From contig JASJDR010000038.1 of NCBI GenBank assembly GCA_030065615.1, positions 1 through 57,170 on the forward strand: a stretch of 57,170 bases of DNA. Reading direction: 5' to 3'. A model generated the notes under the pieces. That model had not been told where the DNA came from and ran no database searches. It saw only the letters and a list, made by a program, of their open reading frames with translations. Source of the stretch: Xenococcus sp. MO_188.B8. GTDB lineage: Bacteria > Cyanobacteriota > Cyanobacteriia > Cyanobacteriales > Xenococcaceae. Made by a program: the position numbers and the translations under genes. Below, one piece after another: positions 46,858 through 57,168 of the stretch; positions within the stretch are counted from its first letter, which is position 1; the number at the start of each line of letters is the position of its first letter.

Positions 46858-47370
46858 CTAGTCAGTCTTTACAGGAGTAGGATTATTGTTAATGATCATA
46901 ACTACATCCTGCAAATCATAAGCCGAGCTATCAGGATTGGTAGTCCCAAGTTCAACTAAAAAAAGTTCCTCATATTCATTCAGGCCATCTAACATTTGTT
47001 GTATCGAATCTTGATCGTATGCTCCTGGTAGATTAGGTACAGTATCTTCCGGCGCTAAAACCATTTCAGTTGGTGTAGTAGGACTACATTCTGCATTCGT
47101 GAAATTATATTGAAAAGTTAATTCATCGAAAGAATTAATAGGTAAGTACAAACTATCGTTTAAAGATAATGTGTTGACAAATTGTTGATTACGGTAGACA
47201 TCGACTTGGACATTAATTAGTGAACTACCTGCACCACATTGAATTTGAGAAGCAAAATAAGTAAGTTCTATAGCATTTGGTGAGACAGCTTGAGCAATAG
47301 AATTGAAAGAACAACTAATTATAGCTAAAGAGCTGACAGACACTGCCTTGAAAAAATTAGATATTGACAT
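46858..47370 (-). CDS. Exported protein of unknown function
   Basis: The 170-residue protein has a signal peptide (ISNFFKAVSVSSLAIISCSF .. AQA, cleavage expected near residue 28). The mature part is acidic, with beta-type segments (IELTYFASQIQCGAGSSLIN, FDELTFQYNFTNAECSP) and two Cys. No known domain recognised. ATG at 47370. It is divergent from purL, with a 320-bp spacer that holds no other gene. Confidence 0.65.
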   Translation of the reverse strand: MSISNFFKAVSVSSLAIISCSFNSIAQAVSPNAIELTYFASQIQCGAGSSLINVQVDVYRNQQFVNTLSLNDSLYLPINSFDELTFQYNFTNAECSPTTPTEMVLAPEDTVPNLPGAYDQDSIQQMLDGLNEYEELFLVELGTTNPDSSAYDLQDVVMIINNNPTPVKTD

Positions 47371-47692
47371 AATAAAAAGAACAATAATTAATTAAATTTA
47401 CTTACTTAATTATGACTAGATTTTGCTCTAATTAATATTTATTTAATATGAATTTTGTGCTTAAAATTATTAAATTATGGTAAATTACTGAACTGAGAAT
47501 ATTAATGAACAGGTAAATTGCTCTAATATCCGCCTTTCGACAGCAGTGTCGATCAGTGCTTGAGACTTTGTTAACTTCCCCCTCTCAAGTTCTCTGCTAC
47601 AGAAAAATTCATTGCTTCACTAGATAAAAAAATCTCTCAATCATCCCAACAGTCGGTAAAATAGACCATTGTTCCGTTTCTCTAGGGTTGTC

Positions 47693-50062
47693 ATGACAGA
47701 AACTACTCCCTTTTCTCCCGAAGAAATTGCTGCTGAAGGTATTAAACCCGATGAATACCAAGAAATTGTCAAAAGATTAAATCGTCATCCCAATAAAGCA
47801 GAACTGGGGATGTTTGGTGTTATGTGGTCAGAACATTGCTGTTATAAAAATTCTCGACCATTATTAAGTCAGTTTCCCACCACAGGCGATCGCGTTTTGG
47901 TGGGACCTGGAGAAAATGCTGGAGTAGTAGACTTGGGTAATGGTTTGCAACTCGCCTTTAAAATTGAATCCCATAATCATCCCTCTGCTGTCGAACCATT
48001 TCAGGGGGCAGCAACAGGAGTTGGCGGCATTTTAAGGGATATCTTTACTATGGGCGCACGTCCGATCGCGATTTTAAACTCTCTCCGCTTTGGTAACTTA
48101 GAAGATGCTAGAACTCGCCGCATCTTTCAAGGCGTAGTTGAAGGCATTTCTCACTATGGGAACTGCATTGGGGTGCCCACGGTAGGCGGTGAAGTTTACT
48201 TTGATCCAGCTTATGCAGGTAATCCTTTAGTTAATGCGATGGCATTGGGATTAATGGAAACCGATGAGATTGTCAAAGCTGGAGCATCAGGAATCGGTAA
48301 TCCTGTTTTGTACGTTGGTTCAACCACAGGGAGAGATGGGATGGGAGGTGCTAGTTTTGCTAGTGCTGAACTTACCGATGACTCAATGGATGATCGCCCT
48401 GCGGTACAAGTCGGAGATCCTTTTTTAGAAAAATCTTTAGTTGAAGCTTGTCTCGAAGCCTTTAAAACTGGTGCGGTCGTAGCCGCGCAGGATATGGGGG
48501 CAGCAGGTCTTACTTGTTCGACAGCGGAAATGGCGGAAAAGGGTAATGTGGGGATTGAATTAGATTTAGATAAGATTCCCGCTAGGGAACAGGGCATGAT
48601 TCCCTATGAATATCTACTGTCAGAATCTCAGGAAAGAATGTTATTTGTCGGCGAAAAAGGCAGAGAACAGGAATTAATTGATATTTTTCATCGTTGGGGT
48701 TTGCACGCAGTAGTCGCTGGAGAAGTGATAGCAGAACCGAAGGTCAGAATCTTATTTCAAGGAGAAATTGCGGCTAATATTCCAGCAAAAGCTTTATCAG
48801 AGGATACGCCGATTTATAAGCGGGAATTACTGCAAGATGCTCCTGAATATGCCCAAAAAGCTTGGCAATGGACGGTTGATGATTTACCTGCTTGTGATTA
48901 TGAAGGATTATTTGTCGGAGAAAATTATCTGACTTGGAACGAGATCTTACTTAAGTTACTAGACACTCCCACTATCGCGTCTAAAAAATGGGTATATCGT
49001 CAATATGATCATCAAGTACAAAACAATACGATCCTGTTTCCTGGTGGAGCAGATGCTGCTGTAGTCAGAGTGCGCCCCATCGATGCTCAACCAGAAGACT
49101 GCCAAACAGGAGTGGCTGCTACTACCGATTGTAATTCTCGTTATGTTTATCTTAATCCCTACGAAGGAGCAAAATATGCGGTAGTTGAAGCAGCGAGAAA
49201 CCTCAGTTGTGTAGGTGCCGAACCTCTAGCAGTTACCGATAACCTGAACTTTGGGAGTCCCGAAAAACCTATCGGATATTGGCAATTAGCTAATGCTTGT
49301 CGAGGTGTTGCCGATGCTTGTCGAGCAATGAATACTCCTGTCACCGGCGGTAATGTTTCTCTTTATAACGAAACTCTCGATTCTAACGGCAATCCCCAAC
49401 CAATCTATCCGACTCCTGTCATCGGCATGGTTGGTTTAATTCCCGATATTACTAAAATCTGCGGACAATCCTGGACAAACGAAGGCGATATTATTTACCT
49501 ACTAGGTTCCCCCTCCCCATCCCCCCAATCTCCCCCATCTCCCCCATCTCCCCCATCCTCCCCTGCTTCCCCAATAGCTGCCTCAGAATATCTGGCGGTA
49601 ATTCACAATACCGTTGCGGGAAAACCTCCTGTGATTGATTTTGAATTAGAAAAAACCGTACAAGAAGCTTGTCGCACAGGAATTCGCCGAGGATGGATTA
49701 ATGCTGCCCATGATTGTGCTGAAGGCGGATTAGCGGTAGCTCTAGCAGAATCTTGCATTGGTAATGGTTTCGGTGCAGATATTAATATCCAGGTAACGAC
49801 AGAACAACGTCTTGATGAAGTTTTATTTGGTGAGTCGGGAAATCGGATTCTTGTTACGGTAAATCCTGAACAAAAATCTGATTGGGAAGCTTATCTGGCA
49901 GAAACATTAGGCGATCTCTGGACAAAATTAGGTTTGGTTACTCAGCAGGGATCATCTCTAAATATCGTTACTAACGAAAATTTAACGTTAATTAATGTTA
50001 AGATTAGTGACATTAAAAAAATCTGGCAAGAGTCCATAGAAAAAAGACTCAAACTGTCTTAG
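47693..50062 (+). CDS. purL: Phosphoribosylformylglycinamidine synthase, large subunit (PurL)
   Basis: The 789-residue protein catalyses the fourth step of purine synthesis, with PurS and PurQ as partners encoded elsewhere. Landmarks are [16 protein letters not shown] near the N-terminus (SEHC motif), [52 protein letters not shown], and the second-half [21 protein letters not shown] and [10 protein letters not shown]. Length agrees with the small-type PurL plus an insertion of about 23 residues (about 605-627, Pro/Ser repeats). I chose ATG 47693 over the upstream TTG 47669. Confidence 0.97.
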   Translation: MTETTPFSPEEIAAEGIKPDEYQEIVKRLNRHPNKAELGMFGVMWSEHCCYKNSRPLLSQFPTTGDRVLVGPGENAGVVDLGNGLQLAFKIESHNHPSAVEPFQGAATGVGGILRDIFTMGARPIAILNSLRFGNLEDARTRRIFQGVVEGISHYGNCIGVPTVGGEVYFDPAYAGNPLVNAMALGLMETDEIVKAGASGIGNPVLYVGSTTGRDGMGGASFASAELTDDSMDDRPAVQVGDPFLEKSLVEACLEAFKTGAVVAAQDMGAAGLTCSTAEMAEKGNVGIELDLDKIPAREQGMIPYEYLLSESQERMLFVGEKGREQELIDIFHRWGLHAVVAGEVIAEPKVRILFQGEIAANIPAKALSEDTPIYKRELLQDAPEYAQKAWQWTVDDLPACDYEGLFVGENYLTWNEILLKLLDTPTIASKKWVYRQYDHQVQNNTILFPGGADAAVVRVRPIDAQPEDCQTGVAATTDCNSRYVYLNPYEGAKYAVVEAARNLSCVGAEPLAVTDNLNFGSPEKPIGYWQLANACRGVADACRAMNTPVTGGNVSLYNETLDSNGNPQPIYPTPVIGMVGLIPDITKICGQSWTNEGDIIYLLGSPSPSPQSPPSPPSPPSSPASPIAASEYLAVIHNTVAGKPPVIDFELEKTVQEACRTGIRRGWINAAHDCAEGGLAVALAESCIGNGFGADINIQVTTEQRLDEVLFGESGNRILVTVNPEQKSDWEAYLAETLGDLWTKLGLVTQQGSSLNIVTNENLTLINVKISDIKKIWQESIEKRLKLS
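49507..49575 (+). repeat. C-rich tandem repeat translated in frame inside purL
   Basis: CCCCCATCT-type repeats encode [18 protein letters not shown] and a short tail. The same base pattern is found in non-coding DNA at 5689-5756. It lies between IIYLLGS and [10 protein letters not shown], a surface linker in PurL. Confidence 0.85.
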
Positions 50063-50370
50063 CTTCCTATTTAATTCAGAGGAAAAAGGTGATAGATGTG
50101 AGGAATTGGTTATGAGTTAAAATGCATTCTTTATTGAATGATCTAGGATTTAGCCTAAAAGCAACCTAGAGCCTAACATCCAATAACCGCAACCTATAAA
50201 CCTCTATCATCTAAAATCCCAATCCTAACACCTGCCGAGCGAAGATTAACCTTGCCTCTAAACGGTAAAATATTCTTAGGAAGCTGATTTCTATGATGAT
50301 GTACCAGTCCCGAAACATAATTTAGTACCGCTTAGTACCACTACCTGTAATTAGGAGCCAAATTATTAGA
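50063..50370. other. 308-bp spacer between purL and purF
   Basis: No gene is visible. Short direct repeats of the AGCCTAAAAGC / CAACCTAGAGCC type occur at 50150-50180. AGGAG at 50354-50358 lies 12 bases before the ATG of purF. Confidence 0.4.
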
Positions 50371-51852
50371 ATGATGCCCCAAAAATCTCTCTCTTCAGAG
50401 CAAAACTTCTCAGTTTCATCTTGGAGCGAACGACCTGATAAACCAGAAGAAGCTTGTGGAGTCTTCGGAGTCTATGCACCAGAAGAAGATGTAGCAAAAC
50501 TTGCTTATTTCGGGCTATATGCCCTCCAGCACCGAGGGCAAGAATCGGCAGGAATTGCCGCATTTGAAGGGAACTTGGTGCATTGTCATAAAGATATGGG
50601 TCTAGTTTCTCAAGTATTTAACGAAGAGATTCTCGAAACCTTAACTGGATATTTAGCCGTTGGTCATACTCGCTATTCCACCACCGGATCTAGCTTAAAA
50701 GCCAATGCGCAACCTGCAGTATTAGATACTAGATTAGGCAAACTGGCTTTAGCTCATAATGGTAACTTAGTTAATGCCTTAGAACTGAGAGAAAAACTGC
50801 AAAAAAGCGATCGCTGTTTTATCACCACTACCGATTCAGAAGCGATCGCTTTTGCGATCGCCGAAGAAGTAGACAGGGGTAAAAATTGGTTAGAAGCTGC
50901 TACCAGTGCTTTTAAACTTTGCTCGGGAGCCTATAGTCTTGTGATCGGAACTCCCGAGGGTATGATGGGAGCAAGAGATCCCCACGGAATTCGTCCTTTG
51001 GTAATCGGAATTCTTGAAGGGGAAACTACTCGTTATGTATTAGCATCAGAAACCTGTGGTTTAGATATTATCGGCGCCGAATATCTTAGAGATGTCGAAC
51101 CAGGGGAATTGGTCTGGATTACGGAAAAAGGGCTAGCTTCCTTTCATTGGGCTCAAAAACCCAACAGAAAGCTCTGTATTTTTGAAATGATATATTTTGC
51201 TCGTCCTGATAGCTTGATGCATGATGAAACTCTCTATAGTTACCGATTACGTTTGGGAGAACAATTGGCTAGAGAATCCCTAGTCGAGGCAGATATGGTG
51301 ATGGGGGTACCTGATTCGGGTATTCCTGCAGCGATCGGATTTTCTCGTCAATCGGGTATTCCTTTTGGGGAAGGTTTAATCAAAAATCGCTATGTGGGAC
51401 GGACTTTTATTCAACCAACTCAGCATATGCGAGAGGCAGGCATCAAAATGAAGCTCAATACCCTCAAAGATGTGCTCACAGGAAAACGAATCATTATTGT
51501 TGATGATTCTATTGTCAGAGGGACAACCAGCCGTAAAATAGTTAAAGCTTTACGGGATGCTGGAGCTAGCGAGGTACATATGCGAATTTCTTCTCCTCCG
51601 GTAACTCATCCTTGCTTTTATGGCATCGATACCGATAATCAAAATCAATTAATAGCGGCTACCACATCGATTAGGGAGATTGAAAAACAAATTGGCGTTG
51701 ATTCTCTAGCCTATTTAAGCTGGGAAGGCATGTTAAAAGTAACAGGAGAAGATCCTCACAGCTTCTGTTCTGCTTGTTTTACAGGAGATTATCCCATTGA
51801 TATTCCCGATCGCGTTAAAAGATCTAAGTTGATATTGGAAAAAGTTACTTAG
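50371..51852 (+). CDS. purF: Amidophosphoribosyltransferase
   Basis: The 493-residue protein makes phosphoribosylamine from PRPP and glutamine, the first committed step of purine synthesis. The Ntn nucleophile is C29 in EEACGVFGVY; the preceding residues are a propeptide that must be removed. Glutaminase motifs LQHRGQESAGIA, VGHTRYSTTG and LAHNGNL are present. The PRPP motif is IIIVDDSIVRGTTSRK (about 376-391). The C-terminal Cys pattern (CFYGID, FCSACFTGDYP) is that of the iron-sulfur-binding Bacillus-type enzyme. Tandem ATG ATG at 50371/50374. It is followed by a terminator. Confidence 0.97.
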   Translation: MMPQKSLSSEQNFSVSSWSERPDKPEEACGVFGVYAPEEDVAKLAYFGLYALQHRGQESAGIAAFEGNLVHCHKDMGLVSQVFNEEILETLTGYLAVGHTRYSTTGSSLKANAQPAVLDTRLGKLALAHNGNLVNALELREKLQKSDRCFITTTDSEAIAFAIAEEVDRGKNWLEAATSAFKLCSGAYSLVIGTPEGMMGARDPHGIRPLVIGILEGETTRYVLASETCGLDIIGAEYLRDVEPGELVWITEKGLASFHWAQKPNRKLCIFEMIYFARPDSLMHDETLYSYRLRLGEQLARESLVEADMVMGVPDSGIPAAIGFSRQSGIPFGEGLIKNRYVGRTFIQPTQHMREAGIKMKLNTLKDVLTGKRIIIVDDSIVRGTTSRKIVKALRDAGASEVHMRISSPPVTHPCFYGIDTDNQNQLIAATTSIREIEKQIGVDSLAYLSWEGMLKVTGEDPHSFCSACFTGDYPIDIPDRVKRSKLILEKVT

Positions 51853-51916
51853 AATTCGATTGTGTTATCTAAAAATACTGGCCTTAGCATATTAGAAAAT
51901 ATTGAAAGAGTAAAAT

Positions 51917-51947
51917 AATCCCTCAATTTTTGATTGAGGGATTTTTG
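51917..51947 (+). terminator. Intrinsic terminator of purF
   Basis: A 10-bp perfect stem AATCCCTCAA / TTGAGGGATT (51917-51926 / 51934-51943) with a 7-base loop is followed by TTTT. It is 65 bases after the purF stop. Confidence 0.93.
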
Positions 51948-52068
51948 TGATCATAGTTTACTTCCCAAAAAGAAAAAAATAAAAACAAATAATGTTAAGA
52001 CACATTAAAACCATCGGGTTACGATAGTGTTTTTTAGTATTAATGGTTGAGTTAGGAAGCAGAAAAGT

Positions 52069-52281
52069 TCAACAATTGGAAGTTTTCCCAGTTCCATTAC
52101 AACAAGAACATCTTGAACAAGGCGGATCAATAATGGCTGCCTCAACAAGTGCCAGCCTCTCAAGAGCTATATGTGCATAATCAGAAACTCGAAACTTTAA
52201 TTTTTCTTTTCTGGAAGATCTTATTAACTCCAACTTTTGCCTAATTAAAGCAAGTTCTTCTAAAAGTGACTCTCTATCCAT
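52069..52281 (-). CDS. Small Cys-rich helical protein
   Basis: The 70-residue protein has a coiled-coil-like N-terminal half (ESLLEELALIRQKLELIRSS), a second helix and a C-terminal cluster CSRCSCCNGTGKTSNC, one DnaJ-like zinc-binding knuckle. ATG at 52281 with AGGAG-type sequence (GGAGGATATATT on its strand) close upstream. Metal binding is likely; function unknown. The remaining 52282-52578 is non-coding. Confidence 0.7.
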   Translation of the reverse strand: MDRESLLEELALIRQKLELIRSSRKEKLKFRVSDYAHIALERLALVEAAIIDPPCSRCSCCNGTGKTSNC

Positions 52282-52578
52282 AAAATATATCCTCCATTAG
52301 TATTAGTTATTGCCTAAATTAACCGAACTAAAGTTAAATCATTGCTTTAATTTATATTTCCACGTAAAGCGATGAGAATTAAATACCGTGTTGAACTTTT
52401 TTAAAATGATAAAATTCCCATTCCTTAGGGCGGGAATAGAAACTGCTTTTATCCGTGACAGTTTGAATCCGAAACTATTATTTTGTCAAGGATACAGAGA
52501 TGAGATAGCTCTATTGTAGCGATCGCGTATAATCTTTAACATGCTATGACTCTATTAAGATAAAACAAGGTTAAAAAG

Positions 52579-54585
52579 CTATTTGAGGTAGGTATAACTA
52601 CTAAGGCTATGCTCGTAGTTTTGCAGCAGAAGTTGAGATTCTGCTAGCGTAATCTTCTTTTCCTGTAAAGCTTGTTCTACACGATGGCGAATATTTTCCA
52701 CTAAATTTTTCCCGTCATATTGCAGGTAACCTAAGACTTCTGAAACCGTATTTCCCTTGACAAGATGTTCAATTTCATAACCTTGGGGAGTCATCTGAAT
52801 ATGCACCACATTAGTATCGCCAAACAAGTTATGCATATTACCCATAATTTCTTGATAAGCACCAACTAGGAACATTCCTAAATAATATGGGGTATGGGAT
52901 AATTTTGAATTTTGAATTCCGAATTTTGAATTTCGAAGACTATGCAACTCTAAGGCATCTTTAACATTATGCAGATCGATAAATTGATCGATTTTGCCAT
53001 CGCTATCGCAGGTGAGATCTGCAAGAATCGCTCTTTGGGTCGGTTCTTCATCTAAGCGGTGAATAGGCATAATGGGAAATAGTTGATTAATTGCCCAGGA
53101 ATCTGGTGCCGATTGAAACACGGAAAGATTTACATAATATATAGAGGCCATAATCTTCTCTAAATTTTCGAAATCGTCGGGGACATATTCCTGATGATGA
53201 ATAATTGACAAAATCTTTTTACAGCAAGCCCAGTGTAATTGTTCTGCGATCGCTCTTTCTGTCAAACTGAGATAGCCAAAACTAAATAAACTGAGTGCCT
53301 CTTCTTTAAAGGCGATCGCATCGTGGTAAGCTTCCTGGTAATTTTGCTCGGAAATCGATTCGTAGGTTTCCCAGAGATTGCGAATAATTAAATGTTGTTT
53401 CTCTTCTACAGGTTGAGGCGGTTGCGCTCGAATATCACTAGAGCCGAGAACATCGAAAACCAATACTGATTGATGGGCGGCGAGCGCTCTGCCACTTTCA
53501 CTTACTAAAACTGGTGTTGTAATCTGACCTTTTTCGCAAGCTTCCTGAACCGCAGCGACAATATCATTAGCATAGTTTTGCATATTATAGTTTTTCGAGG
53601 CAGGGAAGTTAGTTTTAGAGCCGTCGTAATCTACAGCTAAACCGCCACCGACATCTAAATATCCCATTGCAGCACCTAGTTTTACCAGTTGCACATAAAT
53701 CTGACTGGCTTCGCGGATTGCATCTTTAATGACACTGATGGAGGAAATTTGAGAACCAATATGAAAATGTAGCAGTCGCAAACAATGCAACCTCCCCAAT
53801 GCTTGTAAATGCTGAACTACCTCTAAAATTTGAGGAATAGTTAAACCAAATTTGCTGCCTTCTCCCGTAGAATTTCCCCAACGTCCTGTCCCTCGGGTGC
53901 TCAGTTTGGCTCTGACTCCCAATACTGGCTCAATGTCCAAGTTACGACTAACCTCCATTACTATGGAAAATTCTGCCATCCGTTCAATGACAATTATGGG
54001 TTTTTGTCCTAGTCTGGATGCTAAAAGAGCAGTTTCTATATATTGCTTATCTTTGTAGCCGTTGCAAATGAGTAGCGCTTCCGAGTTTTCCTGGGATTTA
54101 CTCGAACTAGGTTTCAACATTACCAAAGCGATCATTAATTCTGGTTTGGAACCTACTTCTAACCCGAATTGATATGGTCTACCAAAGCGCACCAAATCTT
54201 GAACTAAGTGACGATGTTGATTGCATTTTATGGGGAAGACACCCTGATAAGTTCCTCGATAATTGTAGTTTGCGATCGCGTTTATAAAGCAATTATGTAA
54301 GCGTTCTATTCTGTCTTCTAAAATATCCGAGAACCGAATCAGCAAGGGAGTACCGATCTTGTGTTTTCCTAAGGAGCTCACCAATTCGTATAAATCTAGA
54401 GACTCACCGCGATCGCCATGGGGTGCAACTGTAATATGACCAGCAGCATTAATCGCAAAGTAAGGTTCTCCCCATCCTTGAATACGATAGAGCCTTTTAC
54501 TGTCTTCTACTGTCCAGGACTGTTGCCGATTTTCTTTGCCATTTTCTGATACTGAGCTTACATTTAGTATTGACTTTGTTTCCAC
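52579..54585 (-). CDS. speA: Biosynthetic arginine decarboxylase
   Basis: The 668-residue PLP enzyme makes agmatine from arginine, the first step of polyamine synthesis in cyanobacteria. The PLP lysine is K120 in GVFPIKCNQH. Other landmarks are FGLEVGSKPELM, the phosphate-binding GGGLAVDYDG, the SESGRALAAHQ motif, and the C-terminal GAYQEIMGNMHNLFGD. A short in-frame repeat (about 52899-52940, RNSKFGIQNSKL) adds about 12 residues just before TPYYLGMFL. It is 28 bp from the nspC gene upstream, same strand, so a polyamine operon is likely. Confidence 0.96.
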   Translation of the reverse strand: METKSILNVSSVSENGKENRQQSWTVEDSKRLYRIQGWGEPYFAINAAGHITVAPHGDRGESLDLYELVSSLGKHKIGTPLLIRFSDILEDRIERLHNCFINAIANYNYRGTYQGVFPIKCNQHRHLVQDLVRFGRPYQFGLEVGSKPELMIALVMLKPSSSKSQENSEALLICNGYKDKQYIETALLASRLGQKPIIVIERMAEFSIVMEVSRNLDIEPVLGVRAKLSTRGTGRWGNSTGEGSKFGLTIPQILEVVQHLQALGRLHCLRLLHFHIGSQISSISVIKDAIREASQIYVQLVKLGAAMGYLDVGGGLAVDYDGSKTNFPASKNYNMQNYANDIVAAVQEACEKGQITTPVLVSESGRALAAHQSVLVFDVLGSSDIRAQPPQPVEEKQHLIIRNLWETYESISEQNYQEAYHDAIAFKEEALSLFSFGYLSLTERAIAEQLHWACCKKILSIIHHQEYVPDDFENLEKIMASIYYVNLSVFQSAPDSWAINQLFPIMPIHRLDEEPTQRAILADLTCDSDGKIDQFIDLHNVKDALELHSLRNSKFGIQNSKLSHTPYYLGMFLVGAYQEIMGNMHNLFGDTNVVHIQMTPQGYEIEHLVKGNTVSEVLGYLQYDGKNLVENIRHRVEQALQEKKITLAESQLLLQNYEHSLSSYTYLK
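52899..52940 (-). repeat. AATTCAAAATTC short tandem repeat inside speA
   Basis: In the minus-strand frame GAAATTCAAAATTCGG.. and AATTCAAAATTCAAAATT encode RNSKFGIQNSKL. This short AT-rich repeat is common in cyanobacterial spacers but here lies in coding sequence and keeps the frame. Confidence 0.75.
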
Positions 54586-54613
54586 TGCGCCTAATTTATA
54601 TCGTTTTTAAGAC

Positions 54614-55762
54614 TTAAGATAATCTATTTTTGTAGTCGAAGTAATCAAACTCTCTGACTAGCTGAAAGTTGCCATTAGAACGGACAATTGCAATCGCGGG
54701 ATGTTTTATGCCATTAAACATGGAAGTCTTCACCATCGTATAGTGAATCATATCTTCAAACAGAATTGTGTCCCCAATTTGCAAAGGCTTGGCAAAATAG
54801 TAATCTCCCATGCCCATAAAATCTCCCGCCAGGCAGGTTAGACCTCCCATACGATATCTGGGTTCTTCTGCTTGGGGATCTCTGGCGTTTTGGATACGAG
54901 GTTTATAAGGCATTTCTAAGCAATCGGGCATATGCGCTGTAAATGAGACATCAAGCATCGCAATTATAGGACCAGGGGTTTCCATGAGATCGATAACTGT
55001 TGATCGCAGCAGTCCAGTTTCCCATGCTACTGCCGATCCAGGTTCTAAGTAAATATCTAGGTGAGGATACTTGTTTTTGAAGCGAGTTATCACTTGTATC
55101 AAATGTTCGACATCATAGTTTTTAGCAGTCATCAGATGTCCGCCCCCTAAATTAAGCCAACTGATATGGTTCAGGTGATATCCAAAGAGTGTTTCAATCC
55201 GTTCTAAAGTATTAGCTAAAGCATGGGAATCACTTTCACATAAATTATGACAATGTAATCCCTCAATCCCTTCTGGTAATTTATCCCCCAACACATCAGC
55301 CCGAATACCCAAACGAGACAGAGCAGATGCAGGATTATAAATATCTTGTTTTACAGGAGAATATTCGGGATTAATCCTCAGACCTGGCGATATTCTAGCC
55401 GCGAGAGTTTTAGCTTTAAATTGCTCCCATTGTCCTAGTGAATTAAACGAAATATGCGTTGCTTCTTGAATTACTTCGGGAAACTCCTTTTCTTGATAGA
55501 CAGGACAATAAAGATGTAGCTCTCCTCCAAATTCTTCTCGCGCCAGTCTCGCTTCACATAGAGAACTGGCAGTAGTACCTCGTAAATATTGTTTGATAAT
55601 TGGAAAAGCGCGATACATGGCAAATCCTTTCAGTGCGAGAATCACGGTAATCCCCGCTCTTTGCTGAATAGAATCGATTAGTTCAAGATTTTGGATTAGC
55701 TTTTGCTCTTCGAGCACATAGCAAGGAGACGGAATTTGGGAATAATCAATCATCTCGCTCAC
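54614..55762 (-). CDS. nspC: Carboxynorspermidine/carboxyspermidine decarboxylase
   Basis: The 382-residue protein is an alanine-racemase-fold PLP decarboxylase. The PLP lysine is K45 in VILALKGFAMYRAFP; LNLGGGH and YLEPGSAVAW bind PLP phosphate; LTCLAGDFMGMGDY carries the catalytic Cys region. It removes CO2 from carboxy(nor)spermidine to make (nor)spermidine. The GTG at 55762 overlaps the stop of the upstream gene by 1 bp (TAGTG); ATG 55753 is possible. This coupling with a carboxynorspermidine synthase-like gene is the standard arrangement. Confidence 0.93.
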   Translation of the reverse strand: MSEMIDYSQIPSPCYVLEEQKLIQNLELIDSIQQRAGITVILALKGFAMYRAFPIIKQYLRGTTASSLCEARLAREEFGGELHLYCPVYQEKEFPEVIQEATHISFNSLGQWEQFKAKTLAARISPGLRINPEYSPVKQDIYNPASALSRLGIRADVLGDKLPEGIEGLHCHNLCESDSHALANTLERIETLFGYHLNHISWLNLGGGHLMTAKNYDVEHLIQVITRFKNKYPHLDIYLEPGSAVAWETGLLRSTVIDLMETPGPIIAMLDVSFTAHMPDCLEMPYKPRIQNARDPQAEEPRYRMGGLTCLAGDFMGMGDYYFAKPLQIGDTILFEDMIHYTMVKTSMFNGIKHPAIAIVRSNGNFQLVREFDYFDYKNRLS

Positions 55763-56970
55763 TAATCAACAAACTCTTCTGAGTTGTTAATTACTTCATG
55801 CCAAGGTAGTCCATAGGTTCCCAGCTTGGCTAAAAAAGGATCGGGGTTAAGTTGCTCAACATTAAAAACTCCTTTCCTTTGCCATTCTTTAGTTACAACT
55901 AGCATAGCACCAAGCATTGCGGGAACTCCTGTGGTGTAAGCAACAGCTTGAGCCCCAACTTCTTGATAGGCTTCTTTATGGTCACAGTTATTGTAGATAT
56001 AATATCTTTTTGGTTTACCATTGTTGATGCCTTGAATATGGCAACAAATAGAAGTTTTGCCTTCATAGTTCTCTCCTAGTGAAGCTGGTATCGGGAGAAC
56101 TGCTTTAAGAAATTGCAAAGGGACAATTTGCTGTCCTTGATAGTCAATTGGTTCGATACTGGTTAAGCCAACATTTTCTAGCACTCGAAGATGGGTTAAA
56201 TAACTTTCGGAAAAAGTCATCCAGAAACGTGCCCGCTTAATGGTGGGAATATGCTTGACTAGAGATTCTAGCTCTTCGTGATACAAAAGATAGGAATCTT
56301 TAGCTCCGATTTCGGGATAATCAATCAAGCGATGTACGGAGAAAGGATCGACTTCTACCCAAGTGCCATTTTCGTAATATCTTCCTTTTTGGGTAATCTC
56401 TCTGATATTGATTTCAGGATTAAAGTTAGTAGCAAAAGGTTGTCCATGACTTCCGGCATTGCAATCGACGATGTCAAGGTAATGGATTTCGTCGAAGTGA
56501 TGTTTTAAGGCATAGGCAGTAAATACCCCTGTGACTCCAGGATCGAATCCACATCCTAGAATAGCTGTAATTCCAGCTTGCTGGTACCGTTCGTGATAAT
56601 CCCATTGCCATTTATACTCAAATTTTGCTTCATCAGGAGGTTCGTAATTGGCAGTATCAAGATAATGTACTCCTGTTACTAAACAAGCATCCATAATTGA
56701 CAGATCTTGATAGGGGAGAGCCACATTAATCACAATCTCAGGCTGAAAATCATTAATCAGTGCTACGATTTCTGTGACTTTGTCAGCATCAACTTGAGCC
56801 GTTATTAATGATGCATTAGCCAGGGAATTTGCGATCGCATCACATTTAGCTTGAGTTCTACTGGCAATCAGAATCTCAGAAAATACCTCTGGTACTTGAG
56901 TGCATTTTTGAGCAACTACATTGCCTACTCCACCCGCACCAATAATCAGAACTTTTGCCATCAAGGGCAC
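55762..56970 (-). CDS. Saccharopine dehydrogenase-like carboxynorspermidine synthase
   Basis: The 402-residue protein has a Rossmann start VLIIGAGGVGNVVAQKC, INVALPYQDLSIMDACL, and GCGFDPGVTGVFTAYA, hallmarks of saccharopine dehydrogenase-like enzymes. Adjacency to nspC points to carboxy(nor)spermidine synthase: condensation of aspartate semialdehyde with a diamine (putrescine or diaminopropane) using NADPH. The product is then decarboxylated by NspC. The open frame starts at 56970 (an MPLMAKV start); ATG 56961 (MAKVLIIG) is the more usual start. Confidence 0.9.
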   Translation of the reverse strand: MPLMAKVLIIGAGGVGNVVAQKCTQVPEVFSEILIASRTQAKCDAIANSLANASLITAQVDADKVTEIVALINDFQPEIVINVALPYQDLSIMDACLVTGVHYLDTANYEPPDEAKFEYKWQWDYHERYQQAGITAILGCGFDPGVTGVFTAYALKHHFDEIHYLDIVDCNAGSHGQPFATNFNPEINIREITQKGRYYENGTWVEVDPFSVHRLIDYPEIGAKDSYLLYHEELESLVKHIPTIKRARFWMTFSESYLTHLRVLENVGLTSIEPIDYQGQQIVPLQFLKAVLPIPASLGENYEGKTSICCHIQGINNGKPKRYYIYNNCDHKEAYQEVGAQAVAYTTGVPAMLGAMLVVTKEWQRKGVFNVEQLNPDPFLAKLGTYGLPWHEVINNSEEFVD

Positions 56971-57055
56971 TCCTAAAATCAGTTGTGGTTATTCGTAATA
57001 ATGTTATGGGACTTTGGACAAACAATACAATAGATTTCTGGCAAAAAATAACTTA

Positions 57056-57168
57056 TAGCAATCCTATGTGAGTCATGAAAACCGATTGCGAAGCACGTGC
57101 TCTGCACGACCATCTTGCTCACGCGAGCGAGACGCTCGCACTTTTTCACAAATGATTTAGGATTGCTA
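57056..57168. mobile_element. MITE copy 2, 113 bp
   Basis: Same terminal repeats (TAGCAATCCTA / TAGGATTGCTA) and interior as the element at 43683, lacking 11 bp after the word CCGAT. Flanked by TA at 57054-57055 and TA at 57169-57170, the window end. It is about 85 bp upstream of the carboxynorspermidine synthase start, so it could affect the promoter. Confidence 0.9.

Noticed and set aside
48211..48597. 128-codon minus-strand frame inside purL
   Set aside because: Antisense shadow of a strongly conserved gene; composition follows the codon pattern of purL.
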